Shown one piece after another: positions 56,422 through 63,097 of a stretch of 64,000 nucleotides of DNA; position 1 is the first letter of the stretch; each line of letters begins with the position of its first letter. A program made the position numbers and the translations under genes. The notes under the pieces were generated by a model. The model did not search any database and was not told where the DNA came from. It saw only the letters and a list, made by a program, of their open reading frames with translations. The stretch comes from Pseudolysinimonas_A sp044239695 (GTDB taxonomy: Bacteria > Actinomycetota > Actinomycetes > Actinomycetales > Microbacteriaceae): NCBI RefSeq assembly GCF_044239695.1, contig NZ_JBIIAW010000003.1, positions 1-64,000 of the forward strand. The letters run 5' to 3'.

Positions 56422-57182
56422 CAGCGCGCCTCCATCCCGAGAGCCCGGGCGACGACCACGCGGCGAGTCTCGCCGTCCCGAGTTCGCTCGACCCGAACGG
56501 CTTCGGCGTAGATCTCGGCAGCGACGAGGTGACACTTCGCGCAGGCGAGGAGTGTCGGCACAGGAAGGCCGCGGGGGGTGAGTGTCGAGGGTGAGACCCA
56601 GTTCACGACTTCGACGGGGGCGAGGGGGCGCGCCATGGGAGCACCTGCCTCGACCGCGCCGCAGACGGGACAGGTGTAGACGCTGCGCGCTGCCTCTTCG
56701 GCGCGGACTCGCTTCGCGTGCCGCTCGGCGTGGTGCTTGACGTGCGCGGCCGTGATCGTGAAGCGCGCCATTGACTCGTACCGGGTCGGCTCCTGCTCGA
56801 GGAGGTCGTCGACGAGGCGATCGATCGAGTCGCCCGCCCAGAGCGGTCGGGCGTACGGCCCGAGGAGCGCATCGGTGAGCGCGAACCCCGACAGAGGCTC
56901 GTCTTGCTCCTCGTCGGCAGAGGAGTCGGTAAGCGGCCGATGAGACCGCGTGCCGGCTCGCGCGGCTTCTCGGGCGCGCTCATCCTCTCGGCGTTCCGCG
57001 CGGTGCTTTGCGCTGAGCTCAAGGACCGCGATGTTCTGAGACACCGCGCGGGGGATTCGGCCGGGGGCGGTCGCTGAATGCTCCGTCCACGCGGCCCGGT
57101 GGCTTTCCGGGATGAAGTAGAACGACGCCTGGTCGTCGAAGCCCTCGGGCAGGGGATCGACGGTGCTGGGCTTGAGGCTCAT
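56421..57182 (-). CDS. Zinc-ribbon protein of unknown function
   Basis: A 253-residue protein. The N-terminal part contains DDQASFYFIPESHRAAWTEH; a long charged helix (KHRAERREDERAREAARAG) follows. C-terminally, CPVCG and CAKCH (about 55 residues apart) form a likely zinc ribbon. Family not recognised. ATG 57182 was chosen over TTG 57197. A 58-bp gap to the DUF3631 gene may hold a promoter. Confidence 0.65.
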   Translation of the reverse strand: MSLKPSTVDPLPEGFDDQASFYFIPESHRAAWTEHSATAPGRIPRAVSQNIAVLELSAKHRAERREDERAREAARAGTRSHRPLTDSSADEEQDEPLSGFALTDALLGPYARPLWAGDSIDRLVDDLLEQEPTRYESMARFTITAAHVKHHAERHAKRVRAEEAARSVYTCPVCGAVEAGAPMARPLAPVEVVNWVSPSTLTPRGLPVPTLLACAKCHLVAAEIYAEAVRVERTRDGETRRVVVARALGMEAR

Positions 57183-57240
57183 GGTGATGACGTCCAATCG
57201 AATTACAGGGTTGCGCGCAGATCCGCTGCACGCGCCGGGG

Positions 57241-58419
57241 CTAGAACGGCTCGTCCTCGTCGAATAGCGTCGAGGCCGGCGGTGGTGCCTCGTCCGTCTC
57301 GGGCTCCGCGGGCAGGTACCGCTCCCAGGCGTCGGCGAGGTGGTGGCGGGCGTAGCCCTTGGCAGTGCCGAGGGAGCCGAAGCGAATCGTGTTGTTCGTC
57401 GGGACGCCGTACTTCGAGAGTTGCCGGGCGATGAACCGGCTGTCGATCGGGGTGCCCTTGATGCTCGCCCAAGGCGCGGTCTCCATCGAGACCAGCGCGT
57501 CGAGGATGACCGTCGTGCGGAGCGCCTCCTCGCCCTCTGCGTCGAACACGGCGCGGAGGTCCGCGAGGAGCCGGATGCCGAGCGTGGCGGGGCGGTGGCT
57601 CTGCTCGTCGACCATCGCGACGGCGGCGGCGCGGAGTCGGGTCGGCCACTCGCCGCCCGCGGCGTCCGCGATCGCGATGAGGGGCTCCCAGACGTCGGCG
57701 TTGCGGTCGACGATCGTCAACGGCAACTCGGGCCACACACCTTCCACGAGCGGCCGCGCGCTCAGGGCCCAGCGCTCCAAGTCGGCGCGGAGAATCGCCG
57801 CATCGGCCTCCGTGGCTCGGCGGCGGTAGGGCTCGATCTGCTCGCTCGGGCTGCGGCGCCGCATCGCGATGACGATCGACCGCGTCATCAGGGTGTCGGG
57901 CAGGCTGTTGAGCCCTGCCATAGCGACTGGCGCGAACGAGGACCATTCTTCGGTCACCACCTCTTTGCCGCGCACGCTCGCGCGGCCGACGACGGCGCCC
58001 TTGCGGTAGCCGCTGTTGAGCAGTCCACGGATCTCTTCGGTCGATTCGCTTGGTCGGTTGGTGAAGATCGAGTCGACCTCGTCGAACAGCAGTGTCGGGA
58101 GCGGTACCTCGTCTTCGACCGAGAGGCGTCGGAACAGGTAGGAGACCGTGGCGTTGACGGTGAGCACGGCGTCGGGCACGAGCGGCTCGGTGACCTCCAA
58201 GGCGCGGGACTTGCCGCTCCCCGGCTCAGGCGACAGGAACGCCAGGCGGGGGGAGTTGTCGAAGCAGCGCGCCAGGTGGGTGTGCGCGATCCACACGGTG
58301 TGCGCGACCCGGGCGTGCTCGGATGGGTACGCGACGAACCGTCGCAGGAATGCCTCGATGCTGTCGAGGACGTCGGCTCCGGCCGGAGCGGCTGGAGCCT
58401 TGGGCGGGCGGGGTGTCAC
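57241..58419 (-). CDS. DUF3631 helicase-like ATPase
   Basis: A 392-residue protein. Walker A PEPGSGKS (residues 64-71), Walker B LLFDEVDSIF and a sensor region TRSIVIAMRRRSPSEQIEPYR define DUF3631, found downstream of prim-pol in phages and integrative elements. It probably acts as the helicase partner. An acidic C-terminal tail ends the protein. The start overlaps the prim-pol stop by 4 bases. Confidence 0.85.
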   Translation of the reverse strand: MTPRPPKAPAAPAGADVLDSIEAFLRRFVAYPSEHARVAHTVWIAHTHLARCFDNSPRLAFLSPEPGSGKSRALEVTEPLVPDAVLTVNATVSYLFRRLSVEDEVPLPTLLFDEVDSIFTNRPSESTEEIRGLLNSGYRKGAVVGRASVRGKEVVTEEWSSFAPVAMAGLNSLPDTLMTRSIVIAMRRRSPSEQIEPYRRRATEADAAILRADLERWALSARPLVEGVWPELPLTIVDRNADVWEPLIAIADAAGGEWPTRLRAAAVAMVDEQSHRPATLGIRLLADLRAVFDAEGEEALRTTVILDALVSMETAPWASIKGTPIDSRFIARQLSKYGVPTNNTIRFGSLGTAKGYARHHLADAWERYLPAEPETDEAPPPASTLFDEDEPF

Positions 58420-59162
58420 GAGGACGTGGCTCCGTAACGTCGGCGGGCGGAGGCGATGGTCTTCGCGATCTCGCTGTCGGTGAGACCGACGACCGAAGCC
58501 GCGGCCTCCAGGAGGTCAAAGGCGTCGGAGGAAAGGCCGGCTTCTGCGGCGCGGCACGCTGCCCAGAACAGCGCGGCGTTGCGGTTGCCCTCGGTCCTCG
58601 TTGACACGAACTCGGCGAGGTGCAGCGCTTTGCGCTCAGTCCGGCCCGCGGGGGCCGCCCGCTTGGGCGGCTCGACGGGACGCAATAGGGCGACCACCGA
58701 CGCCGGGAGCGGGACGGGCGGCCGCGACGCCCACGTGTACGGCTTGCCGGTCGACGGGTGGAGGCTTGGGGGCATGACGCAGTAGCCGCGGTCGGTCTTG
58801 ACGTCGATCCCGGTTGGGAGGCGGGTGGCGCTCAGCGAGCCTGGGGGGCGACGGTAGTAGCGGTGTTGCCCTCCCGTGCCACGGCCGCTGTGAACGGTGA
58901 GGGTCTCGGGGAGGGGCTCACCCGTCGCCGCTTCGAGGTCGGCGACGGTGCCGCCGTTCTGCGGGTCGAAGTCGAGGACGACGAGCGTGGCCGGTACGCG
59001 AGCGCCGACGTTGTGCGCTTGCGTCGACCACCACCCGCGAATGGTCCGCTCGTCGGTGGTGGCGTCCTTGACGCCGTGCTGCGTGAGCGGCACTTTTCCG
59101 CGAAGCGGCAGGATCTCCCAGCCCGCATTAGCGAGGGCGAGGGCCTGGTCGAGGTCAGGCAT
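58416..59162 (-). CDS. Bifunctional DNA primase/polymerase (prim-pol)
   Basis: A 248-residue protein. ALALANAGWEILPLRGKVPL is the family N-terminus; the catalytic acidic pair is LDFDP (Asp64, Asp66), and the SGRGTGGQHRYYR stretch carries the conserved His. A C-terminal helical region ends ARRRYGATSS. It likely primes element replication with the DUF3631 ATPase. ATG 59162 was chosen; an in-frame start 13 codons earlier overlaps the preceding gene. Confidence 0.88.
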   Translation of the reverse strand: MPDLDQALALANAGWEILPLRGKVPLTQHGVKDATTDERTIRGWWSTQAHNVGARVPATLVVLDFDPQNGGTVADLEAATGEPLPETLTVHSGRGTGGQHRYYRRPPGSLSATRLPTGIDVKTDRGYCVMPPSLHPSTGKPYTWASRPPVPLPASVVALLRPVEPPKRAAPAGRTERKALHLAEFVSTRTEGNRNAALFWAACRAAEAGLSSDAFDLLEAAASVVGLTDSEIAKTIASARRRYGATSS

Positions 59163-59424
59163 CGTCGGATCCCAGCGCGCGGCGCGTGCGGATGCGGTCA
59201 TCGCGGCTCGCCTGCGAGTACTCGCCCGGGTTGGCGAGCCTCTGCCGCAGTCGAGCGGCTTCAGACGTCAGTGCAGCGCGGGAGGGTGATTCGGCCGGCT
59301 CGACGAGGGCCTTCCGTTCAAGGGCCGCGAGGCGGGCTACGAGCGGGGCCGCGGCTTCGGCGCGGGTGGGGCCGGGGGCGTGCGAGGCGAAGAGCGCCGC
59401 GCCCTCGTCGTCGTGCGCGGTCAC
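59155..59424 (-). CDS. Small unknown protein of the element
   Basis: An 89-residue helical protein (PLVARLAALERKALVEPAE, ALTSEAARLRQRLANPGE) with a charged tail RDDRIRTRRALGSDDA. Family not recognised. GTG overlaps the preceding stop (GTGA) and its own end overlaps prim-pol, so it belongs to the operon. Confidence 0.6.
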   Translation of the reverse strand: MTAHDDEGAALFASHAPGPTRAEAAAPLVARLAALERKALVEPAESPSRAALTSEAARLRQRLANPGEYSQASRDDRIRTRRALGSDDA

Positions 59425-59654
59425 GGCTGACCCATCCAGGGTGCGAGTCGTCCCCGATCGCGAAGGCACGCGATCGCCTGCCGGGTCTCGCGTCGGCTGG
59501 GCATGAGGTAGACCGGGAGGGTCCGGGCGAATTCGTCGAGCGCGAGCCGGAAGTCGCGCGAGCCGGGGTTGGCGCACACCTCTCTCGGCACGACGTTCTG
59601 AGCGTGCTCGACGAACTGGGCTGCGAGAGGCAGTCGCTGCTCGGTCGCGGTCAT
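59421..59654 (-). CDS. Small unknown protein of the element
   Basis: A 77-residue protein (EQRLPLAAQFVEHAQNVVPREVCANPG ... RRETRQAIACLRDRGRL). No known family recognised. Its ATG and stop both overlap neighbouring genes by 4 bases, supporting that it is real. Confidence 0.6.
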   Translation of the reverse strand: MTATEQRLPLAAQFVEHAQNVVPREVCANPGSRDFRLALDEFARTLPVYLMPSRRETRQAIACLRDRGRLAPWMGQP

Positions 59655-59854
59655 CGGTTCGCGGCGACGGGGCGCATGTGCGCCTCGATGTACTCGTCGA
59701 CGGCGGACTCGGGGACTCGGACCGAGCGACCGACCTTGACGGTGCGGAGGGCTCGACCTTGGGTGAGCGTGCGCGCTTGGCGCGGCGTGATGCTCAGCAC
59801 CTCGGCGAGCTCGGCGGGCGTGTAGAGGCGTTCGCGGGATGGTGAAGACGTCAC
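59651..59854 (-). CDS. Excisionase-like helix-turn-helix protein
   Basis: A 67-residue MerR/Xis-type winged helix: YTPAELAEVLSITPRQARTLTQG followed by the wing VKVGRSVRVPESAVDEYIEAH. Proteins of this kind direct excision or regulate replication genes. GTG 59854 has a TAGGAG ribosome site. It heads the element's minus-strand operon. Confidence 0.8.
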   Translation of the reverse strand: MTSSPSRERLYTPAELAEVLSITPRQARTLTQGRALRTVKVGRSVRVPESAVDEYIEAHMRPVAANR

Positions 59855-60230
59855 GGGCGTGCTCCTAGGGAGGCGACCGCGGCTTACCCCGTACGGGTGC
59901 GATGGAGAGGGCTACTCTCGCCGGCCTACTACTTTCGGAGCCCGATTCCGTCCGGGCCTTGACCTTCTACGCAGCGGGGCGACCGCTGCTCTCATCCGAC
60001 AGGCCCTCTCCCAGGAGCACGGTGCCGGGTTGACCTTCCGCCTGGCGGGCGGCTGCGGTCTTGCGGCGCTGACCTCCGTTTGCCTGGCGGCTCGGGAGGG
60101 TCCTTTTCTGTCGTGTTGCCGAAAACTTAACCCTCGCGACCGACTGTGACTCCTCGCGACACGCCGTGTCGAGTCGCGCCATTTCGAATGTTCCCGCTGT
60201 TACCGATGTGACCGCACGGTGTGACCGCTG
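59855..60230. promoter_or_regulatory. Control region between excisionase and integrase
   Basis: A 376-bp stretch with no convincing gene. It contains a direct repeat CCTCGCGAC (60132-60140 and 60152-60160, 20 bp apart), a perfect palindrome CGACACG-C-CGTGTCG (60157-60171), a small AT-rich segment (60118-60131) and most of the right iteron array. The excisionase operon promoter must be here. Confidence 0.6.
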
Positions 60231-60237
60231 TTACCGC
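60189..60237 (+). repeat. Right iteron array (five 9-bp units)
   Basis: Read on the plus strand: TGTTCCCGC, TGTTACCGA, TGTGACCGC, 4-nt spacer ACGG, TGTGACCGC, TGTTACCGC. Same consensus TGTKACCGM and same 3+4nt+2 layout as the left array, inverted. The last unit overlaps the integrase stop codon. Confidence 0.85.
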
Positions 60238-61598
60238 TCTGCGGGGTGAGACAGGAGGGGTACGCTCGGCGCGCCCGCACCGAAGAGCGCGTCGATCCGG
60301 TCGGCGAGCGAGCGGTCGGCGCCCTCGGCGAGGTGAGCGTAGATCGCCGCGGCACGCATGGTCGAGTGCCCGAGTCGTGCCTGCACCTCGGGGACGCTCG
60401 CGCCCGCACGGTAAGCGAGAGTCGCCCCGGTGTGTCGGAGGTCGTGCCAGGTGAGTTCGGGTCGGTCGATCGCGGCTCGCGCCCTGCGGAACAGGAACGA
60501 GACTCGGGCGTTCGTGACCGGCGCGCCGTCGATCGCGAACAGTAGCGCCTCGGGGTCGGCCGCGACGTAGGTATCGAGGTGGTCGACCAGGGCAGCGTGC
60601 ACGAACCCGGGGAGGTGCACGACGCGTCGGCTGCGCTCGGTCTTCGGGGGGCCGAAGCGGATCGGTTCGCCAGGGACGCAGACCAGTGCTCTCTCGACGC
60701 TCACCGTTCCTGCCGCGACGTCGACGTGGCGCCGGGCGAGCGCGAAGAGTTCGCCGTAGCGCAGGCTCGACCAGGCTGCGATCGTCACCGCGGCTGCGAG
60801 CGGCCCCGGCATCGTCGCTGCGATCGCGCGGACCTCGGCGGGGCTCGCCGTCGCACGTTCGCGGTGGCGGACCGCTCCGGCGTTCGGGATCTGGCAGGGG
60901 TTGGTCGCGATCAGCCCGTCGTGCAGGGCCGTGCCCATTACGGTCCTGAGCACTCGGTAGGCGTGCGCGGCGGCGGTGCGGCCGGCTGCATCCGGGACGA
61001 CGTCAGGCGCGCCTGCGAGCGTCGACGTCGGCGACCCCGCTGAACGCCACGCGCTGAGGACTGCGGGGCTGAGGCGCCCGGTAGCCGCTGCGGCCAAGCC
61101 GCGCTCTCGTGCCCACTCTCGGGCAGGGTGCGCGCGCCGCGCCGCATCACGGCGCAGGCGCGCCTCGGCCGCGGTGCGGGTCGCTGCGAACACGGCGGCG
61201 TACCAGGTGCGTACGACAGCGGGTGTGACGTCCGCGACCCGCATCCGCCCGAGGTCGATGATGCGGCCGCGCGAGGTGGTGACCGGGGCGAGCACGCGTC
61301 GTTGAAGGGTCCGTCGATACAGGTCGACGGTGCGGGGTGCGAGGTCGGGGCGGGACTCCAGCCAGTCGCCGATGTACGCCCCGAGGGTGACGTCGCCGAG
61401 CCGGGGGTCCTGCCACGTGCCGCGTGACCGGTCGGCCCGCTCCTGCGCGAGCCACCCCTGCGCGGCGGCTTTGGTGTCGAAGGTGTGCGGTGCGCCGTAG
61501 CGCGATCCGTCGACGCGGTAGAAAGCGCGGTACCGGCCAGAGGGGAGCAGTTCTACGGTTCCCCAGCCGCCCGGGGTCTTGCGGGGTTTGCGACTCAT
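60231..61598 (-). CDS. int: Tyrosine integrase with Lsr2-like insertion
   Basis: A 455-residue phage-type integrase. The N-terminal arm-binding domain has GRYRAFYRVDGSRYG and TKAAAQGWLAQERAD. The core-binding domain is split by an insertion at about 159-188 (REWARERGLAAAATGRLSPA) resembling the C-terminal DNA-binding domain of Lsr2. The catalytic domain has Arg280 (SLRYGE), Lys319, His385-x-x-Arg388, His411 (LGHST) and Tyr420. It lies beside tRNA-Gly and on the same strand. ATG 61598 preferred over an upstream start. Confidence 0.92.
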   Translation of the reverse strand: MSRKPRKTPGGWGTVELLPSGRYRAFYRVDGSRYGAPHTFDTKAAAQGWLAQERADRSRGTWQDPRLGDVTLGAYIGDWLESRPDLAPRTVDLYRRTLQRRVLAPVTTSRGRIIDLGRMRVADVTPAVVRTWYAAVFAATRTAAEARLRRDAARRAHPAREWARERGLAAAATGRLSPAVLSAWRSAGSPTSTLAGAPDVVPDAAGRTAAAHAYRVLRTVMGTALHDGLIATNPCQIPNAGAVRHRERATASPAEVRAIAATMPGPLAAAVTIAAWSSLRYGELFALARRHVDVAAGTVSVERALVCVPGEPIRFGPPKTERSRRVVHLPGFVHAALVDHLDTYVAADPEALLFAIDGAPVTNARVSFLFRRARAAIDRPELTWHDLRHTGATLAYRAGASVPEVQARLGHSTMRAAAIYAHLAEGADRSLADRIDALFGAGAPSVPLLSHPAER

Positions 61599-61715
61599 CA
61601 CGAGCCTCTCTCGTAGGCACGTGAGTCCACGTGCGTCCACGAAAGGGTCTGAACTCGCTTTCGGCTGGAGGCTGCTCAGCCCGTCGATCGCTTGGATCTC
61701 AGGGTTGAGTACTCC

Positions 61716-61757
61716 GAGCGGATGACGGGAATCGAACCCGCGCTATCAGCTTGGGAA
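61716..61757. repeat. attR: Right attachment repeat inside tRNA-Gly
   Basis: Identical to 52510-52551 over 42 bases. This copy completes the functional tRNA-Gly, so the element brought its own 3' tRNA end. Confidence 0.95.
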
Positions 61758-61787
61758 GCTGAAGTTCTGCCATTGAACTACATCCGC
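61717..61787 (-). tRNA. tRNA-Gly (CCC anticodon)
   Basis: A 71-nt cloverleaf on the minus strand with acceptor GCGGATG/CATCCGC, anticodon loop TTCCCAA (CCC) and T73, normal for bacterial glycine tRNA. CCA is not encoded. It is the insertion target; downstream on its strand is now the integrase. Confidence 0.95.
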
Positions 61788-61855
61788 GTATCGGTGAGGG
61801 GGTGGAGCCCCGTCACCGACTTCGACAGTCTAACCGAGCCCGGTAGCCTCGTCCC

Positions 61856-62461
61856 ATGCTGCTGAGCGACCGCGACATCCGCAAGGAACTGGATGAAGGC
61901 CGCATCGGCCTCGACCCGCTCGACCGCGAGATGATCCAGCCGTCGAGCATCGACGTGCGCCTCGACCGGTTCTTCCGGCTCTTCGACAACCACAAGTACC
62001 CGTTCATCGATCCCGCCGAGGATCAGCCCGAGCTGACCCGGCTCATCGAGACGAAGCCCGACGAGCCGTTCATCCTGCACCCGGGCGAGTTCGTGCTCGG
62101 CTCGACGTTCGAGCTGGTCACGCTGCCCGACGATGTCGCCGCGCGGCTCGAAGGCAAGTCGAGCCTCGGGCGCCTCGGACTGCTCACGCACTCCACCGCC
62201 GGCTTCGTCGATCCCGGATTCTCCGGACACGTCACGCTCGAGCTGAGCAACGTGGCGACGCTGCCGATCAAGCTCTGGCCGGGGATGAAGATCGGGCAGC
62301 TCTGTTTCATCCGCACGAGCTCCCCCGTCGACAACCCGTACGGTTCGGGCCAGTACGGCAACCGCTACCAGGGGCAGCGCGGGCCGACGGCATCCCGGTC
62401 GTTCCAGAACTTCCACCGCACCGACGTCACGACGACCGACGCGGGGTCGGCGGGGAGCTGA
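61856..62461 (+). CDS. dcd: dCTP deaminase
   Basis: A 201-residue homotrimeric enzyme making dUTP (or dUMP directly in the bifunctional type). MLLSDRDIRKEL, QPSSIDVRLDRFFRLF, EGKSSLGRLGL and GFVDPGFSGHVTLEL with the catalytic Glu are all present; the tail YQGQRGPTASR fits actinobacterial bifunctional forms. ATG 61856 follows TAGCCT (61844-61849) by 6 nt: leaderless. Confidence 0.94.
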   Translation: MLLSDRDIRKELDEGRIGLDPLDREMIQPSSIDVRLDRFFRLFDNHKYPFIDPAEDQPELTRLIETKPDEPFILHPGEFVLGSTFELVTLPDDVAARLEGKSSLGRLGLLTHSTAGFVDPGFSGHVTLELSNVATLPIKLWPGMKIGQLCFIRTSSPVDNPYGSGQYGNRYQGQRGPTASRSFQNFHRTDVTTTDAGSAGS

Positions 62462-62521
62462 GCCCCGGGCAGCTAGAGGGTCTCGATACACCGCGCGACG
62501 CGCGGCACTCGACCCGCGGGG

Positions 62522-63076
62522 TCACGAGCGAGGGGGAGGCGTCGGCTTCCACTGCTTGAGCTGCAGCACGAGCCAGGGGCTGAACGCGAACGGCGTCGCC
62601 GCGACCGCCTTCGCCAGGTCGGCGGGCACCACCCAGGCCCAGTCGTCGACCTCGTCGGGCTTGGGCATCGGGTCGTCGCGGGCGATCGTGCGGAACACCG
62701 GGCAGATCTCGTTCTCGACGACGCCGCCGGAGTCGACGGCGCGGTAGCGGAAGCCGGGCAGCACCAGGTCGAGGTCGCCGATCGGCAGGGCGAGCTCCCG
62801 CAGGCCCCGGCGGCGCACGGCATCCTCGAGGTCCTCGCCGGGGGCGGGATGGCCGCAGAAGGCGTTGGTCCAGACGCCCGGGAAGGTCAGTTTCGTGATC
62901 GCGCGGCGGGTGACGAGCATGCGTCCGCGGGCGTCGAAGACGTGGCACGAGAAGGCGAGGTGCAGCGGGGTGTTCTCGTCGTGCACGGTCGCCTTGTCGG
63001 CGACGCCGATCGGCGAACCGTCTTCGGCGAGGAGCACGACCTGCTCGGGGGCCGGAAGTCCTGGGGGCTGTGACAT
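62522..63076 (-). CDS. idi: Isopentenyl-diphosphate delta-isomerase, type 1
   Basis: A 184-residue Nudix-fold enzyme that interconverts IPP and DMAPP. LHLAFSCHVFDARGRMLVTRRA, the catalytic cysteine in TNAFCGHP and the acidic DEVDDWAWV are visible. It is divergent from the polyprenyl synthase gene, whose product uses its substrates; only 21 bp separate the two starts. Confidence 0.94.
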   Translation of the reverse strand: MSQPPGLPAPEQVVLLAEDGSPIGVADKATVHDENTPLHLAFSCHVFDARGRMLVTRRAITKLTFPGVWTNAFCGHPAPGEDLEDAVRRRGLRELALPIGDLDLVLPGFRYRAVDSGGVVENEICPVFRTIARDDPMPKPDEVDDWAWVVPADLAKAVAATPFAFSPWLVLQLKQWKPTPPPRS

Positions 63077-63097
63077 GGGGGGAGGTAGTCTGCCTGA

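Larger units (their letters stand above)
52510..61757. mobile_element. 9.25-kb integrative element in tRNA-Gly(CCC)
   Basis: The element is bounded by a 42-bp direct repeat that is the 3' part of tRNA-Gly. Contents from left: triple-core-binding tyrosine recombinase and a small DUF6907-like gene (plus); iteron array; 59-residue zinc ribbon, tape-measure-like protein, zinc-ribbon protein, DUF3631 ATPase, prim-pol, two unknowns and an excisionase-like protein (all minus, overlapping); a second iteron array; and an integrase at the tRNA. There are no conjugation, terminase or capsid genes. Phage satellite or self-replicating integrative element is inferred. Confidence 0.9.

Noticed and set aside
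59967..60182. 71-codon minus frame between excisionase and integrase
   Set aside because: It has a plausible ATG after the iterons but no recognisable composition or ribosome site; kept out as unsupported. The 96-codon plus frame at 59859-60149 was rejected for the same reason.
52510..61757. Defence or toxin-antitoxin cargo in the element
   Set aside because: No nuclease, methyltransferase, toxin or antitoxin motif was seen in any of its genes.
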